A stretch of DNA of 64,000 nucleotides from assembly GCA_003255065.1 (NCBI GenBank), contig QAOA01005271.1, positions 2,345,979 through 2,409,978 on the forward strand. Direction: 5' to 3'. Positions 11,966 through 22,249 of the stretch are shown here, in pieces. Below the pieces are notes generated by a model, which did not search any database, had not been told where the DNA came from, and saw only the letters and a list, made by a program, of their open reading frames with translations. Every line of letters starts with the position of its first letter. The first letter of the stretch is position 1. This DNA comes from Cercis canadensis. Its lineage: Eukaryota; Streptophyta; Magnoliopsida; Fabales; Fabaceae. The position numbers were made by a program, and so were the translations under genes.

Positions 11966-13767
11966 CTAGATTGGTTTTTCAATCTCAAGTGTTTTGTTCA
12001 TGGATTTGGAAGAGGATTGTTTGGAAGATTCTGTCAACCACTCTGAACTATCTGAATCTTCATTGCTTCCATTTGCAGTCAAATTTGGTTTCCCAGAAAC
12101 CAAATGCTGAAAAGGAAATGGTGGTGGAGAAATTTCTGTGTCACCCTCTAACATCTTCACCACAGTACTCATTAGAGGCCTATCATCTGGCAAAGGTTGA
12201 ACACACCACAGAGCCACCATTAACATCCTCTCTGCTTTCTCTCTGTCCTTCTCTTCAATTCCACAAAGCGAAAGCATCATGTCTAATTCATTATTCTCAA
12301 ACATATCCCATGTCCATTTCGGAAACCATTGTTGTGATTCACTGTAACTAAAATCAAAATGCCTTCTCCTCCCCACAATTTCAAAGAGAACAATACCAAA
12401 ACTATAAACATCACATTTATGAGTCACTGGATAAAGCTTCCACATTTCTGGTGCAGCATATCCCCTGGTTCCTCTGAAGTGTGTCATAACTACGCGACTG
12501 CTTTCTCTACTGCAAAGCTTTGCCAGGCCAAAATCTGCTACTTTTGGTTCCATATTCTTGTCAAGAAGAATATTCTCTGGCTTTATATCATAGTGAATTA
12601 TCCTTTTCTGGCATTCCTCGTGCAAATAAGCAATTCCTTTAGCAGTTCCAACTGCAATCTCATGAAGCTTATAAAGGTCAGTTTCTCTGTTTTGGCTGCT
12701 AAACAATAACTCACTGAGAGACCCATTTTCCACAAACTCATAAACAAGAGCACTCATGTCAGAGTGAAAGCAGAAGCCATAAAGCCTAACAAGATTGATG
12801 TGATAAGTTCTTCCTATGGTGCTAACTTCTGCCTTGAACTGCTCCTCAATTCCTATATCCAAGGTCTTGAGAACTTTTACTGCTACGGTCTCTCCATTTG
12901 ACAATTCGCCTTTGTAGACAACACCATAACCACCAGAACCCAATATTGTAGAGTAGTTCCTTGTGATTCCTTCAAGTTGCTCAGGTGAGAATCTGATGGG
13001 TTTTTCTTTATTGATGTTGCTGAGGAATTTTTCCATGGTTGCAAACTCATGCTGTGATGGTATTGCTACGGCAATTTCTGGGATTGAAGGAAAAGACTTT
13101 GAACCTTTATGGTGTTCCTCTGTGGCTGGAATCTGGGTGTAAGCTGGAATTACTGTTCCTGCCTTCTTCAGGCATTGAATAATGGCATATACAACTGCTA
13201 CAATGGCTACTAACACCACCAACATATAAACTGAAAATTCAAATACAACATTTTACATAAGTTTTCTTGTCTAAACCAAGCACACAGTGATTTATTCAAC
13301 AAAGAAACATTAAAGGTAAAGCACCTGCACAAGTTAAAAAAGAATAAAACAGCTAAAATGTAAAAACAAATAGCTGCAAAACAAACTACACCTAAAGAGC
13401 AATAGCTCTACAAAAAATATCAACCAAGGGTTGCACTATATGCCATCTTCTGCCTAAGTCTCTATTAAGTTTCAGTTTTATATATATTTTGCCACTGAAT
13501 TAATATATTTGTGCCTCATATATAAGAAATTATCCAAAAGTATAAACAGAACAGATATATGTTTGCTAAGAAGCTTTGCAATTTAGAATGAAAAGGAAGG
13601 TCCGAACACTAGAAACGACCACATGCCAAGCATAAAAGGAAACAAAAAAGATAAATCAGCTTACCCACAGACTCAAATATTGCCCATTTCATAGTGGAAT
13701 TAGCTTGATCACTGAATTTGTCAAAAACATCTTGCTCATGTGACGGTGGAGGAAAATAGAAACTCAT
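11966..13767 (-). CDS. Lr10-type receptor-like kinase, diverged paralogue on the opposite strand
   Basis: Exons 13665-13767 and 11966-13230 (minus strand) give about 455 aa. The first exon encodes 34 residues starting MSFYFPPPSHEQDVFDKFSD, which has no signal peptide. It joins in phase to the membrane helix YMLVVLVAIVAVVYAIIQCLKK (about 36-56). A juxtamembrane linker of about 70 residues with an FATMEKFL segment leads to the kinase domain: GSGGYGVVYKG near 132, the VAVK lysine near 153, HYDIKPENILLD (non-RD), DFGLAKLCSRES and APEMW. The serine-rich tail ends NKTLEIEKPI. Like its neighbours it has a kinase and helix but no ectodomain. It is clearly a different subclade from copies 1-3 (KPENILLD rather than KPGNILLD). 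A TATA or start signal further upstream could not be assigned. Confidence 0.8.
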
Positions 13768-13870
13768 GTTTTTTCTCTAAGCTTGAACAGAAGAAGCGTG
13801 AAAATATTGGGGGAGAAAGAGCATGCAAAAGGAAATAGAGGTATAGATTAAAACTGACAAAATCATATGC

Positions 13871-13871
13871 N
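13871..13871. other. collapsed assembly gap (n)
   Basis: Single unknown base. The sequence right after it repeats 11521 onward, so this is a contig join rather than a real base. Confidence 0.9.
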
Positions 13872-14149
13872 GGATCGTGAAGGTAGCTCTTAGTTGCATT
13901 CAGTATAGGCCTGAATCAAGACCTTTAATGAGTGTTGTGGTGAGAAGGTTGGAAGGTGCAGTGGAGGTTCCAAAACCTTTGAACCCTTTTCAGCTCATGG
14001 TGGAAGGGGCCTGTCCTGCTCAACCAATCCATACTGCAGAAACCTTTAGCACTCATGATTCTGGTTCTGCAGTGATGCTAACCGGATCTAGCATTTACCG
14101 TGCTACTCCTATCATGAGAAAATATGAAATTGAAATAGCCTCTAGCTAA
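13872..14149 (+). pseudogene. duplicated 3' fragment of kinase copy 3
   Basis: The last 91 codons of kinase copy 3 (from ..IVKVALSCIQYRPESRPLMS to EIEIASS), identical in sequence to the end of the gene at 11798. It has no glycine loop, catalytic loop or start codon because the n at 13871 cuts it off. It is probably an assembly duplicate and should not be counted as a separate gene. Confidence 0.85.
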
Positions 14150-14316
14150 GTGAGTAGGCATTTCTCCTCTCTCTTCCTTAGTTTTGGATATAATTCTTAG
14201 ACATTCTGTCACTATATCAATAAACTCTATCCTCTTGTTCAATGATAATTTAAATGTAAAGAAGAAAGAAAAAAGAGTTTCAATATGACAACAATCTCTA
14301 TACTGATTTTATACAA

Positions 14317-14813
14317 CTAGATTGGTTTTTCAATCTCAAGTGTTTTGTTCATGGATTTGGAAGAGGATTGTTTGGAAGATTCTGTCAACCACTCTGAACT
14401 ATCTGAATCTTCATTGCTTCCATTTGCAGTCAAATTTGGTTTCCCAGAAACCAAATGCTGAAAAGGAAATGGTGGTGGAGAAATTTCTGTGTCACCCTCT
14501 AACATCTTCACCACAGTACTCATTAGAGGCCTATCATCTGGCAAAGGTTGAACACACCACAGAGCCACCATTAACATCCTCTCTGCTTTCTCTCTGTCCT
14601 TCTCTTCAATTCCACAAAGCGAAAGCATCATGTCTAATTCATTATTCTCAAACATATCCCATGTCCATTTCGGAAACCATTGTTGTGATTCACTGTAACT
14701 ATAATCAAAATGCCTTCTCCTCCCCACAATTTCAAAGAGAACAATACCAAAACTATAAACATCACATTTATGAGTCACTGGATAAAGCTTCCACATTTCT
14801 GGTGCAGCATATC
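14317..14813 (-). pseudogene. duplicated 3' fragment of the minus-strand kinase
   Basis: The last part of the minus-strand Lr10-type kinase, from just before the APEMWKLYPVTHKCDVYSFG segment to the stop, cut at the n at 14814. One residue differs from the full gene (HFDYSYSES here, HFDFSYSES there), which fits an allelic difference. Not a separate functional gene. Confidence 0.85.
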
Positions 14814-14814
14814 N
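14814..14814. other. collapsed assembly gap (n)
   Basis: Single unknown base closing the 942-bp duplicated block; unrelated AT-rich sequence follows. Confidence 0.9.
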
Positions 14815-15229
14815 GTATATATCATTAATTTTTATACAAAAGAGTAAGGTAATTTCTTTGCAAATGTATTGTCAAAGTTGGACATAAATCTTCGGAAGTA
14901 AGGCTCCAACGTTTGGGATATTGCAGCATAGGTATTGAGGACAAAACCCTTCTCTCACTCTGTGTGTAAAAATTGGAAAACATTTTGAGCACTAAAGAGG
15001 AGTTTTATATGTTACAGAGCCTCAAATAAAGGAGCTTTCCTCTCCTTTTTGATTTTGGAGTTACAGTATAACGCTTTCTTTATACTTTCCTTTCCTATGT
15101 AGCTAAAGGGTCGCCTTTTATTTATTTGGTGACAAATGTTTAAATCTTCATCATTGGATTTATTTGGTGACAAATAACATTGGTTGGTTATGAAGTTTCG
15201 CATATTCGCTATCAAGGATTAGAACTTTA
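14815..15229. other. AT-rich spacer
   Basis: No coding signal. Short open frames here have no recognisable content. Confidence 0.5.
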
Positions 15230-15746
15230 TCTATAATGATCATCACTTTTTATCACTTGGGGTGCATAGTGCATATCCAAGTCCTAATAGTTATTTTTAT
15301 AGGAAATATATGATTCAGAAACTGAGGAAACACATTGTTAATTATCTTTTCAATCCAGTAGAGTTAGATGAACAGCTATATATTAAGTAAACGCTAAGTA
15401 GATAGAAAACATCACAAAGTGACAAAACTGAAGTTTCTTTTGATAAATCACTGATCTTATCCTTTGTGTGAGGGTTTAGAGGATGATACAATGGCACCAA
15501 AAAATCACAGAAGTTACATCATTTCTAAAAGGGCACATACATATATATATATTTTACATCATTTTTGTAACGATATCTGGAAATGAATCTTCTACAAGTA
15601 CGTCGTATGTCACTTTTACAAGAAAAATTAAGAAGCCAGCTCTCCATCAATTCGCGGCATTTTCCCTTTTCCTTTGGACAAATTAGTTCGAGAGCTGGGG
15701 AGAGAGAAATTTTGAGGGATGATGGGGGAAACATCCCTTCCCCTGC

Positions 15747-16162
15747 TTAAAAATCTTCCAAACAAGGTTTTAGAGTACCTCTTTCCCTCTTTTCCCCTTG
15801 GCCGTTCATAGAGTCGGATCCAAACACAGCTATGTTATGATGTTCAACAACTTGCCACTCCAATAATTTTGAAGTCTCTTGGGAGCTGGAGAACCGATGA
15901 CTTTGGTTGTTGCTTTCACCCAGAATCAAACGGATCCCAATAGAAGTATGGCTCCATTGAATCCATTCTCGCCCCCAAAGCACTGAAACATGTAAAAATC
16001 ATCTTATAATCAGAATCATACAACAGAACTTTGACTTACCAAAAAATCCAAAACTTAGAAGCTTGAACCATTACCTTTGGTGGTTTCCTGATCCGATACG
16101 AGATTCTCATCTTCTCCGCTAGCATCGCCATCATCTTCAGATGCCTCCCCCTCCAAGATCAT
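15747..16162 (-). CDS. candidate two-exon small acidic protein (array unit 1)
   Basis: Exons 16075-16162 and 15747-15982 (minus strand) would encode about 107 aa. Exon 1 gives 29 residues that are strongly acidic (..GEASEDDGDASGEDENLVSD..). Exon 2 begins after a GTTTCAG acceptor and encodes a neutral segment containing GREWIQWSHTSIGIRL. The same exon 1 length (88 bases), intron phase and splice sites are kept in array unit 3 although the sequences have diverged, which argues that a coding gene existed in the ancestor. A TATATAAGG box lies about 100 bases upstream of the ATG. I recognise no family. It could be a decayed gene or the 5' part of a longer one; in unit 3 a different frame of exon 2 is also open. 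Confidence 0.35.
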
Positions 16163-16263
16163 GATCGGCTTCTTCTTGATAAGCCGCAAAGACAAGCTAC
16201 GTAAGTATGTTGTATTTGAAGAGTGTAGACTGATTTGTGACTTTAGCTGCAGACCTTGGCCCC

Positions 16264-16272
16264 CCTTATATA
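16264..16272 (-). promoter_or_regulatory. TATA box of array unit 1 (minus strand)
   Basis: On the minus strand this reads TATATAAGG followed by a C/G-rich run, about 100 bases upstream of the candidate acidic-protein ATG. The same position in unit 3 keeps a CTATATAAAGG form, and unit 2 has a weaker TAAATAAAGG. Conservation of spacing supports a core promoter. Confidence 0.45.
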
Positions 16273-17060
16273 GATGGGGACACTCTCCCTGATTCTAGAT
16301 CAGTGGTTTTAGGGTTGAGAAAACAGTTGGCGGATTTCTGCTTGCTAGAGTGGTTTTGTTGCTCCTTTGCCGTTGTTTTTCACGTGAAACCGGATCTTAT
16401 CTTTTTTTGTTTCCTTCTTTTTCTTTTTTTCCCTTACAAGATCTTATCTGTTTTGCTTGGCAACTTCGTTGGGTTGTGTCTTTAACAGTGTTAGGGTTAT
16501 GTTTGGCAGAAAGGATTTTAGCATTAGGCTTAGCCTTCAGAAGTAGAACCCTAGCTAGCCAATCCAGAAGGCTGGAATATAATAAACTCCAACCAAACAC
16601 TACGGAGAAGTGATCGAGGCTGGAACGATCCTTAATATTTTCAATATTTAAAAATAAAATTTGTCAAGTAAACACAAAAAAAAAAAAAAAAACAACGAAT
16701 ATAGGAATACCCTGTGTCCTCCGTTACTCAGTAATGTATCTATGCCTTTCATCATCATTAACAGACCTGCCGGCATCGTGACCAATGGAAATTAGGGGAT
16801 CAAAGTCAGACCTTGTCGAAGAAACATTAACAAATTAAGTGTAACTCTACCACTTCCCCGTATATCTAGAGTTTACAGGATTCAATGGTTTGTTTTATTT
16901 ATCAATTTTATCAAATGTTCGTCATGCTCTTTAACTTGCTATTTAGCCATTCGGCAAATTTTCCAGTAAATGATTTTGTTTGAGAAATTAAATCTAATGG
17001 TTAAAACATTGAAACCTAGCTATCGGAGCTTGGACTAATACAATGCCCTATGCTGTTAAT

Positions 17061-19115
17061 TATGATACTCCCTTGTTAACCAGAACCAGGATAATGTATA
17101 TGCCACTAGAAATTAAATTGAGAGATCCTTTAATATATCTATTATTGCTGCTTGCCAGCAACTAATCGAACTGGAGGTCTTATAATTTCTATCATCATCT
17201 TATATAAATATACCCCCTTTTGAACCACATAAAAACCAATCTGAAATTCACCCAACTTTAGAGAGAACTAATGAAACCTAAGAACCCAACACTCAATACT
17301 TTCTTCTTCTTTCTCAAACTTTCTTGTAACCTTTGTCCTCCATTAACAGAGTTGGGCAATTTTTAAAGCTGCTACTCTAGATTACCAAAAACACAACAGC
17401 TTCAGTTAAACCTTCGCTCTAAGAAAAAGTAAAATCAATATGAAAATCTGAAGAAAGCCTTTAAACAGATTAAGAGCCCAAATCCTAAGAGACTAGAAGA
17501 ACATTCAAGAGCATTCCTACGGAATGTTTTTCAGCAACAGCCACCACCAGATTTCAACATCTCCCTACGCCATTAAGAGCCACCTCCTATCATTTTTCAG
17601 CCATTACTCCAAAGTCATTCTCTTCTCTTTTCTTCATTTATGAACTTCAAAAGTTCACTATAAATGTCCTTTAATGCACCAAGAACCTCCATGAATACTA
17701 TCAGCTTAGTATAAATAACCCATCCGCTGGAACAGTGCTACACCTCCTTAAGCGTTACCGAACTGAAATCCGACAAAACAGTGAGCAATATTTGTGAGTC
17801 TATCTCTAGATACATTTGTTTAGCCTTTCATGAGGCTGTCATTAGTATATTACGTTTTCATATGTTCGATTCCAAATTGTTGAGTATATATTGAGTGTCT
17901 ACTAAGATATGTGGAATATATAGCAAAGTATTCGCCAGGCTAGGATCATATTCTTATGCTATCCTAGAACTAAATATTTTCTCATTCTAGCTTAAAGAAA
18001 CAATGTGTTCTGTTCTGTTTTTGCTACATTTCAAGGGCTTCATTTGTTACAATCTTTTGCAAATATTCTCTTATAGTTCGTTTATCTGATATGATGAATT
18101 TATTCAATTGCTAAAGTTTTTTGCTTCAATAACAGTTCTTAAATTGTTCTTCCAATGAATTTGTAAAATCAAAAGCTCATGTAAATCTCATATTAACCAT
18201 CATATGTCTCAGTTCATGACAGGGCACTCCATAATAACTTATCAAGATGAGGTAAGAATATTACGCAATTATATTGGTATATGATGAGGAGGACAAATTG
18301 ATCTGCAATAGTGATGAGGCATGTCGTGTCCATACCTATAATCTGGTTACATTTTAATATCTAAATTACAGTATTAGGATGCAAAAGGAAGATCATTTAA
18401 TATATACTGCAAGTAAATGTATCTTTCACCCTAAGTTTCTAGATTCTTTTGTCCATACAATATTGAAGTTTCTTGCTGCTTTATGTGCGACATATCCTTT
18501 CCTTTGTTATCCTGCAGGGGAAAAAAAATTGAATTCTTCATATAGATATTGCCTTGCCATATTAGAGATAAAGCTTGTATCTTGTGTTTGGATATTGGGC
18601 ATCCATGACAAACTACAGGTATATTTCTTTAGTTTATTCATAAATTCATCATCAGAAAGAGTCATTAAAGAAAAAGATTTCATATGGGAAGCTAAAGTAT
18701 CATATGATTGGTACTAGTTCTGTCTTTCGATATTCTCTATATATAAATGAATAGTTGATTACTAATTTGGAGTAGTCTAGGCTAGAAGATATTAAGTTAC
18801 ATATCTATATATGTGTACCTATTGGTGTGCATACATGCCAATGTGCAAGGTTAAGAACACCTTAAATAAGGTTATAGTTTTGATTTATTATGACATTTAA
18901 TTTAGACCTCATTTTGGGAAAAAAATGCTCTGTCTCTTAACAAGATACTGAAAGCAAATGTGAGCACAGCGCGCCATTAATTGTTTCGTTTGTATATATG
19001 CAGCTTGCTGAATAAGTGAATACAACTGGCTGATGTATCTCCATTGTTCACGAATACTCATTACCCATTTAATTATGTGCCTGTTGGAGTTTTCTTCTTT
19101 TTGGCGGCTTTTTTT
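17061..19115. other. array unit 1, segment B (noncoding or unrecognised transcript)
   Basis: No protein gene is recognised. A plus-strand TATATAAATA lies at 17201-17210, followed by CT-rich leader-like sequence and a 31-codon frame at 17271-17366. Blocks from 17750 to 19100 recur in diverged form at 24170-25400 plus 26760-27040 and, in part, at 20190-20700 and 29990-30200. The conserved phrase TTTAGCCTTTCATGAGGCT appears at about 17820 and 30070. Confidence 0.45.
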
Positions 19116-19385
19116 NAGGTTAAGAACACCTTAAATAAGGTTATAGTTTTGATTTATTATGACATTTAATTTAGACCTCATTTTGGGAAAAAAATGCTCT
19201 GTCTCTTAACAAGATACTGAAAGCAAATGTGAACACAGCGCGCCATTAATTGTTTCGTTTGTATATATGCAGCTTGCTGAATATAAGTGAATACAACTGG
19301 CTGATGTATCTCCATTGTTCACGAATACTCATTACCCATTTAATTATGTGCCTGTTGGAGCTTTCTTCTTTTTGGCGGCTTTTTT
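18848..19385. repeat. about 268-bp direct duplication across an n
   Basis: Bases 18848-19115 and 19117-19385 are near-identical and adjoin the n at 19116. They differ by at least two substitutions, a 2-base indel (AATAAGTG against AATATAAGTG) and the length of a T run. The pattern matches overlapping, slightly different contig ends that were not merged. Confidence 0.88.
19116..19116. other. collapsed assembly gap (n)
   Basis: Single unknown base within a T run, between two near-identical copies of the same sequence. Confidence 0.9.
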
Positions 19386-22249
19386 GGGGTGTTGGGAGAA
19401 GAAGGAAAGGAGAAGGGGAGGGGGGTCTTGCATGGGGTGTATTCTGTAGCACTTCCTGAAATTTCGTCTGCAAAGAGTGTTAAAATTCATTCAAAAAATT
19501 AAGTTATGCATTTTGTGTCAATTGCTTATAACTTTCTATGTATGTTGTCAACTATGCTTGCTTTAGTTAGTTGTTTTAGTCCATTGCGGTATTTGATGCA
19601 AACCAATCAATTTTATTAACTTACTTCTTAATAAGGCTGAGATTTGGAAGTTTTACCCATAAGAATAAGATATATTATTTCGTATTTCATGTCAACTGGA
19701 TTAAATATGTTTCCATTCACCAATCAAATTAGATATGAGGAAGTTTGACCAGGTTTTCAGCCATTAAACCAACAACTAAAGTTATGTTGTTTCATTTGAT
19801 TTCAAGGACTAGGAGAATGCATGGTTCCTCCTTGTACTTGCTTTTCAATATCCCTTCCATTTCAGGCCCAAGGTTTTTATGAGGCATGAGTTATAAAATT
19901 GACACTGAAACATACAATTGCTTGCTGTACATTTGCACCTTAACCTTGCCACAGGTATATTTACAAATCGTTTTTTTTTTCTTGGTCGTATAGAAATCAT
20001 TTTCTATGTTAAGTTACATTAGATGAAGTATTTTTCTGGCTTTCGTTTTAGGCAATACTAGTGGAGGGGCAGAACATTGCCGTGCTTATGTTTAAATAGG
20101 CAGCTTTACATTACTGATTTAATATAAAATCAATATTGAGTAAATTAGATGGATCTGTCTGATGATATATAACAAATTATGTGTACGTCTTTGTTTTATC
20201 CCTTCTACTAATATCAAAACAATGGTGGCAGAGATTAGTGTATATGATGCTGGTATTGATGTGAATTTTTAATTACTCCTAGGGTTTTAAGTTTGATGTC
20301 AAGTTTTGGTTTGGTACCAGAGATATATGTTGCTACTACATTTTAGACCTTCGTTTGGTAGAACTTACTTTCTTGTAAACGGTCTCTTATCTCTACATCT
20401 ATTACCTGTATCATGAACTCATATATTTCGTTCTTCTTCTTCTTCTTTTTATTTTTCGTTTTGATGAAACATTAACTCGATTCTTTTAAGTTTATGGTTC
20501 AAGAATGGTTTTGAATATTTAATATCTTCACATATTTGTTCTTCACTAGATATGTAAAGTTAAATTCATGTGTAAACTCCGATAATCATCACAATTCTAA
20601 ATTCATGGCACAGACACCATGATAACTCATGATGATGTGGTAAGAAAAGTACTGAATTTTTAAAATGGTATTTATACTCAAATGTATCCCATGCTTATTC
20701 ATTATGATACTGTTCTACTTTTCTTGCCTTTCTAATCATTAGAGATGTAACTTTCTTGCCCTTTTAATCATCAGATAGGTCTGAAGCTGTTTACATCTGT
20801 GTATCGGTACCATACTACCATCCAATGAAAGGTGACTACTAAATTTGATACCAGGGAGATGCCAAAGAAATCCACAAGAAACCCTTCACTCTACTATTAT
20901 AACTTAGCAACTATAGTACTGCAGAATGGGTCCTTCAAGCCATTAATCTATCGCATTAGGGTAGTGGTAATCTGAAAATGAGCTTGTAAGGCTGCAAGAG
21001 TTATTGCTCATCCAATGATTTTTTCTATACGCAACCTTTTATAATTTAGACCGTGTCCTTAACATGAAGGATTTAATTGCAAGCATTAAACCGATCTCAC
21101 AAACATAGGAGTGCTTTGACAGTTGCTACTAGCTAGCACACATAGAAATTAGAAAGTGTATGTCTACTGTGAGATTTGATTTATTGTGTACTGTATGCTT
21201 CTGATTGTTCACGAGTTTTCTGTAGCTACAGGATAATGAAGACGAAGGGAATGTAAAATTCTTGACTCTCTTTGTCTGAGTGATTTTTCTTTAGTGAAAA
21301 GAAGAACAAAAGATAACAAGTGACTCCCTCATCGAATTTCTTTCAATTTTTCATATTTTATTAATTTCTCCAAAATTTAAATGTTTTATTCTTAATATTT
21401 AAAATTTAGATATATGTATGATTTTAGTTCTCATCTTTGAAGGTAATTAAATTGATTTCTAGACAGCTAATCCATTACCCCTGGATACAATCATTATAAT
21501 AACCTGAAAGAACCAAATTGTCATTATTGAACTTTTTCTTTTTTGTCATAAGAAAACAGTTACAACTTAAGGGGATATACCAACCATCCTAGTTCAAAAG
21601 TGGACAAAAGGAATCTGAAGTAGAGGGTCCATAATGACATGTTTGATAATAGCATTATTAGATTTTTGGAAAATTTACAAACATGTATATATTGGCATAT
21701 CAAATTATTAATCCATTTGTACTTCGAAATTTCTACAAGTTTCCTGTATATATAATTATATATCATATCACTCCTTTTGATGTTTCATTAGAGTGCCAAG
21801 CCCTAACATCCATAATTTTTTTATAATTAGGGATTAGTAATTTCAAAACTGAAAAATGCATCGAAATTCTTTCCAATGAATCTGAGTTTGATTAACAAGT
21901 ATATAGGTAAAGCTATATAAAATACATCTTATTGAACTGTTTAATTTTAGCTGGCCTTCTTCAGGTCATCAAAGGGATACCCAGAGAAGGTATAATACAC
22001 CATTTATCCTGAATCTAACGGCAATTAATAACAACCTTAAAGAATATTCACATTATCCCGAACTTTATTGGATTCTTTGACTAAAATAGCTATACAGAGT
22101 GAGATTAAGTGGCACATCATGTCGTTTTGGCACTTTGAAATTTTAAGAGAGCTTCAGTCATTTCAACTCTCGATTACATGGAAAACCTTTTAAAATAAAT
22201 AAATTAGTCATACAACAACCATTATTATTATTATTATACATGATCAGGG
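19386..22249. other. gene-poor spacer within the repeat array
   Basis: No coding gene seen. It includes a partial extra copy of array segment B at about 20190-20700 (shared phrase TTTGGTTTGGTACC and flanks). The rest is AT-rich unique sequence with a few phrases in common with the other units. Confidence 0.5.

Larger units (their letters stand above)
13872..14813. repeat. 942-bp near-identical copy of 11521-12462, bounded by n
   Basis: Bases 13872-14813 match 11521-12462 at constant offset 2351 with one substitution that I found (A at 12351, T at 14702). The block keeps the convergent gene arrangement and starts and ends exactly at n bases. A true duplication would not end at two assembly joins, so this is most simply an allelic contig placed between its neighbours. 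Confidence 0.9.
15230..17060. repeat. repeat array, unit 1, segment A
   Basis: This segment recurs, diverged, at about 22250-24120 and 28055-29730, with a partial copy at 27530-28055. Shared landmarks are a GTTATGATGTTCAACA motif, the acidic-protein exons on the minus strand, a minus-strand TATA region, a GTGTCCTCCGTTACTCA motif and ATATCTAGGGTTTACAGG. Order and orientation are kept, so these are tandem copies of one locus rather than dispersed elements. Confidence 0.7.

Noticed and set aside
11971-12709. Plus-strand frames across the minus-strand kinase
   Set aside because: Antisense to a well-supported kinase domain; no domain content of their own.
13872-14813. Genuine second pair of convergent kinase genes
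   Set aside because: Both ends coincide with n, one substitution in 942 bases, and neither gene has its 5' part. An assembly duplicate is the simpler reading.
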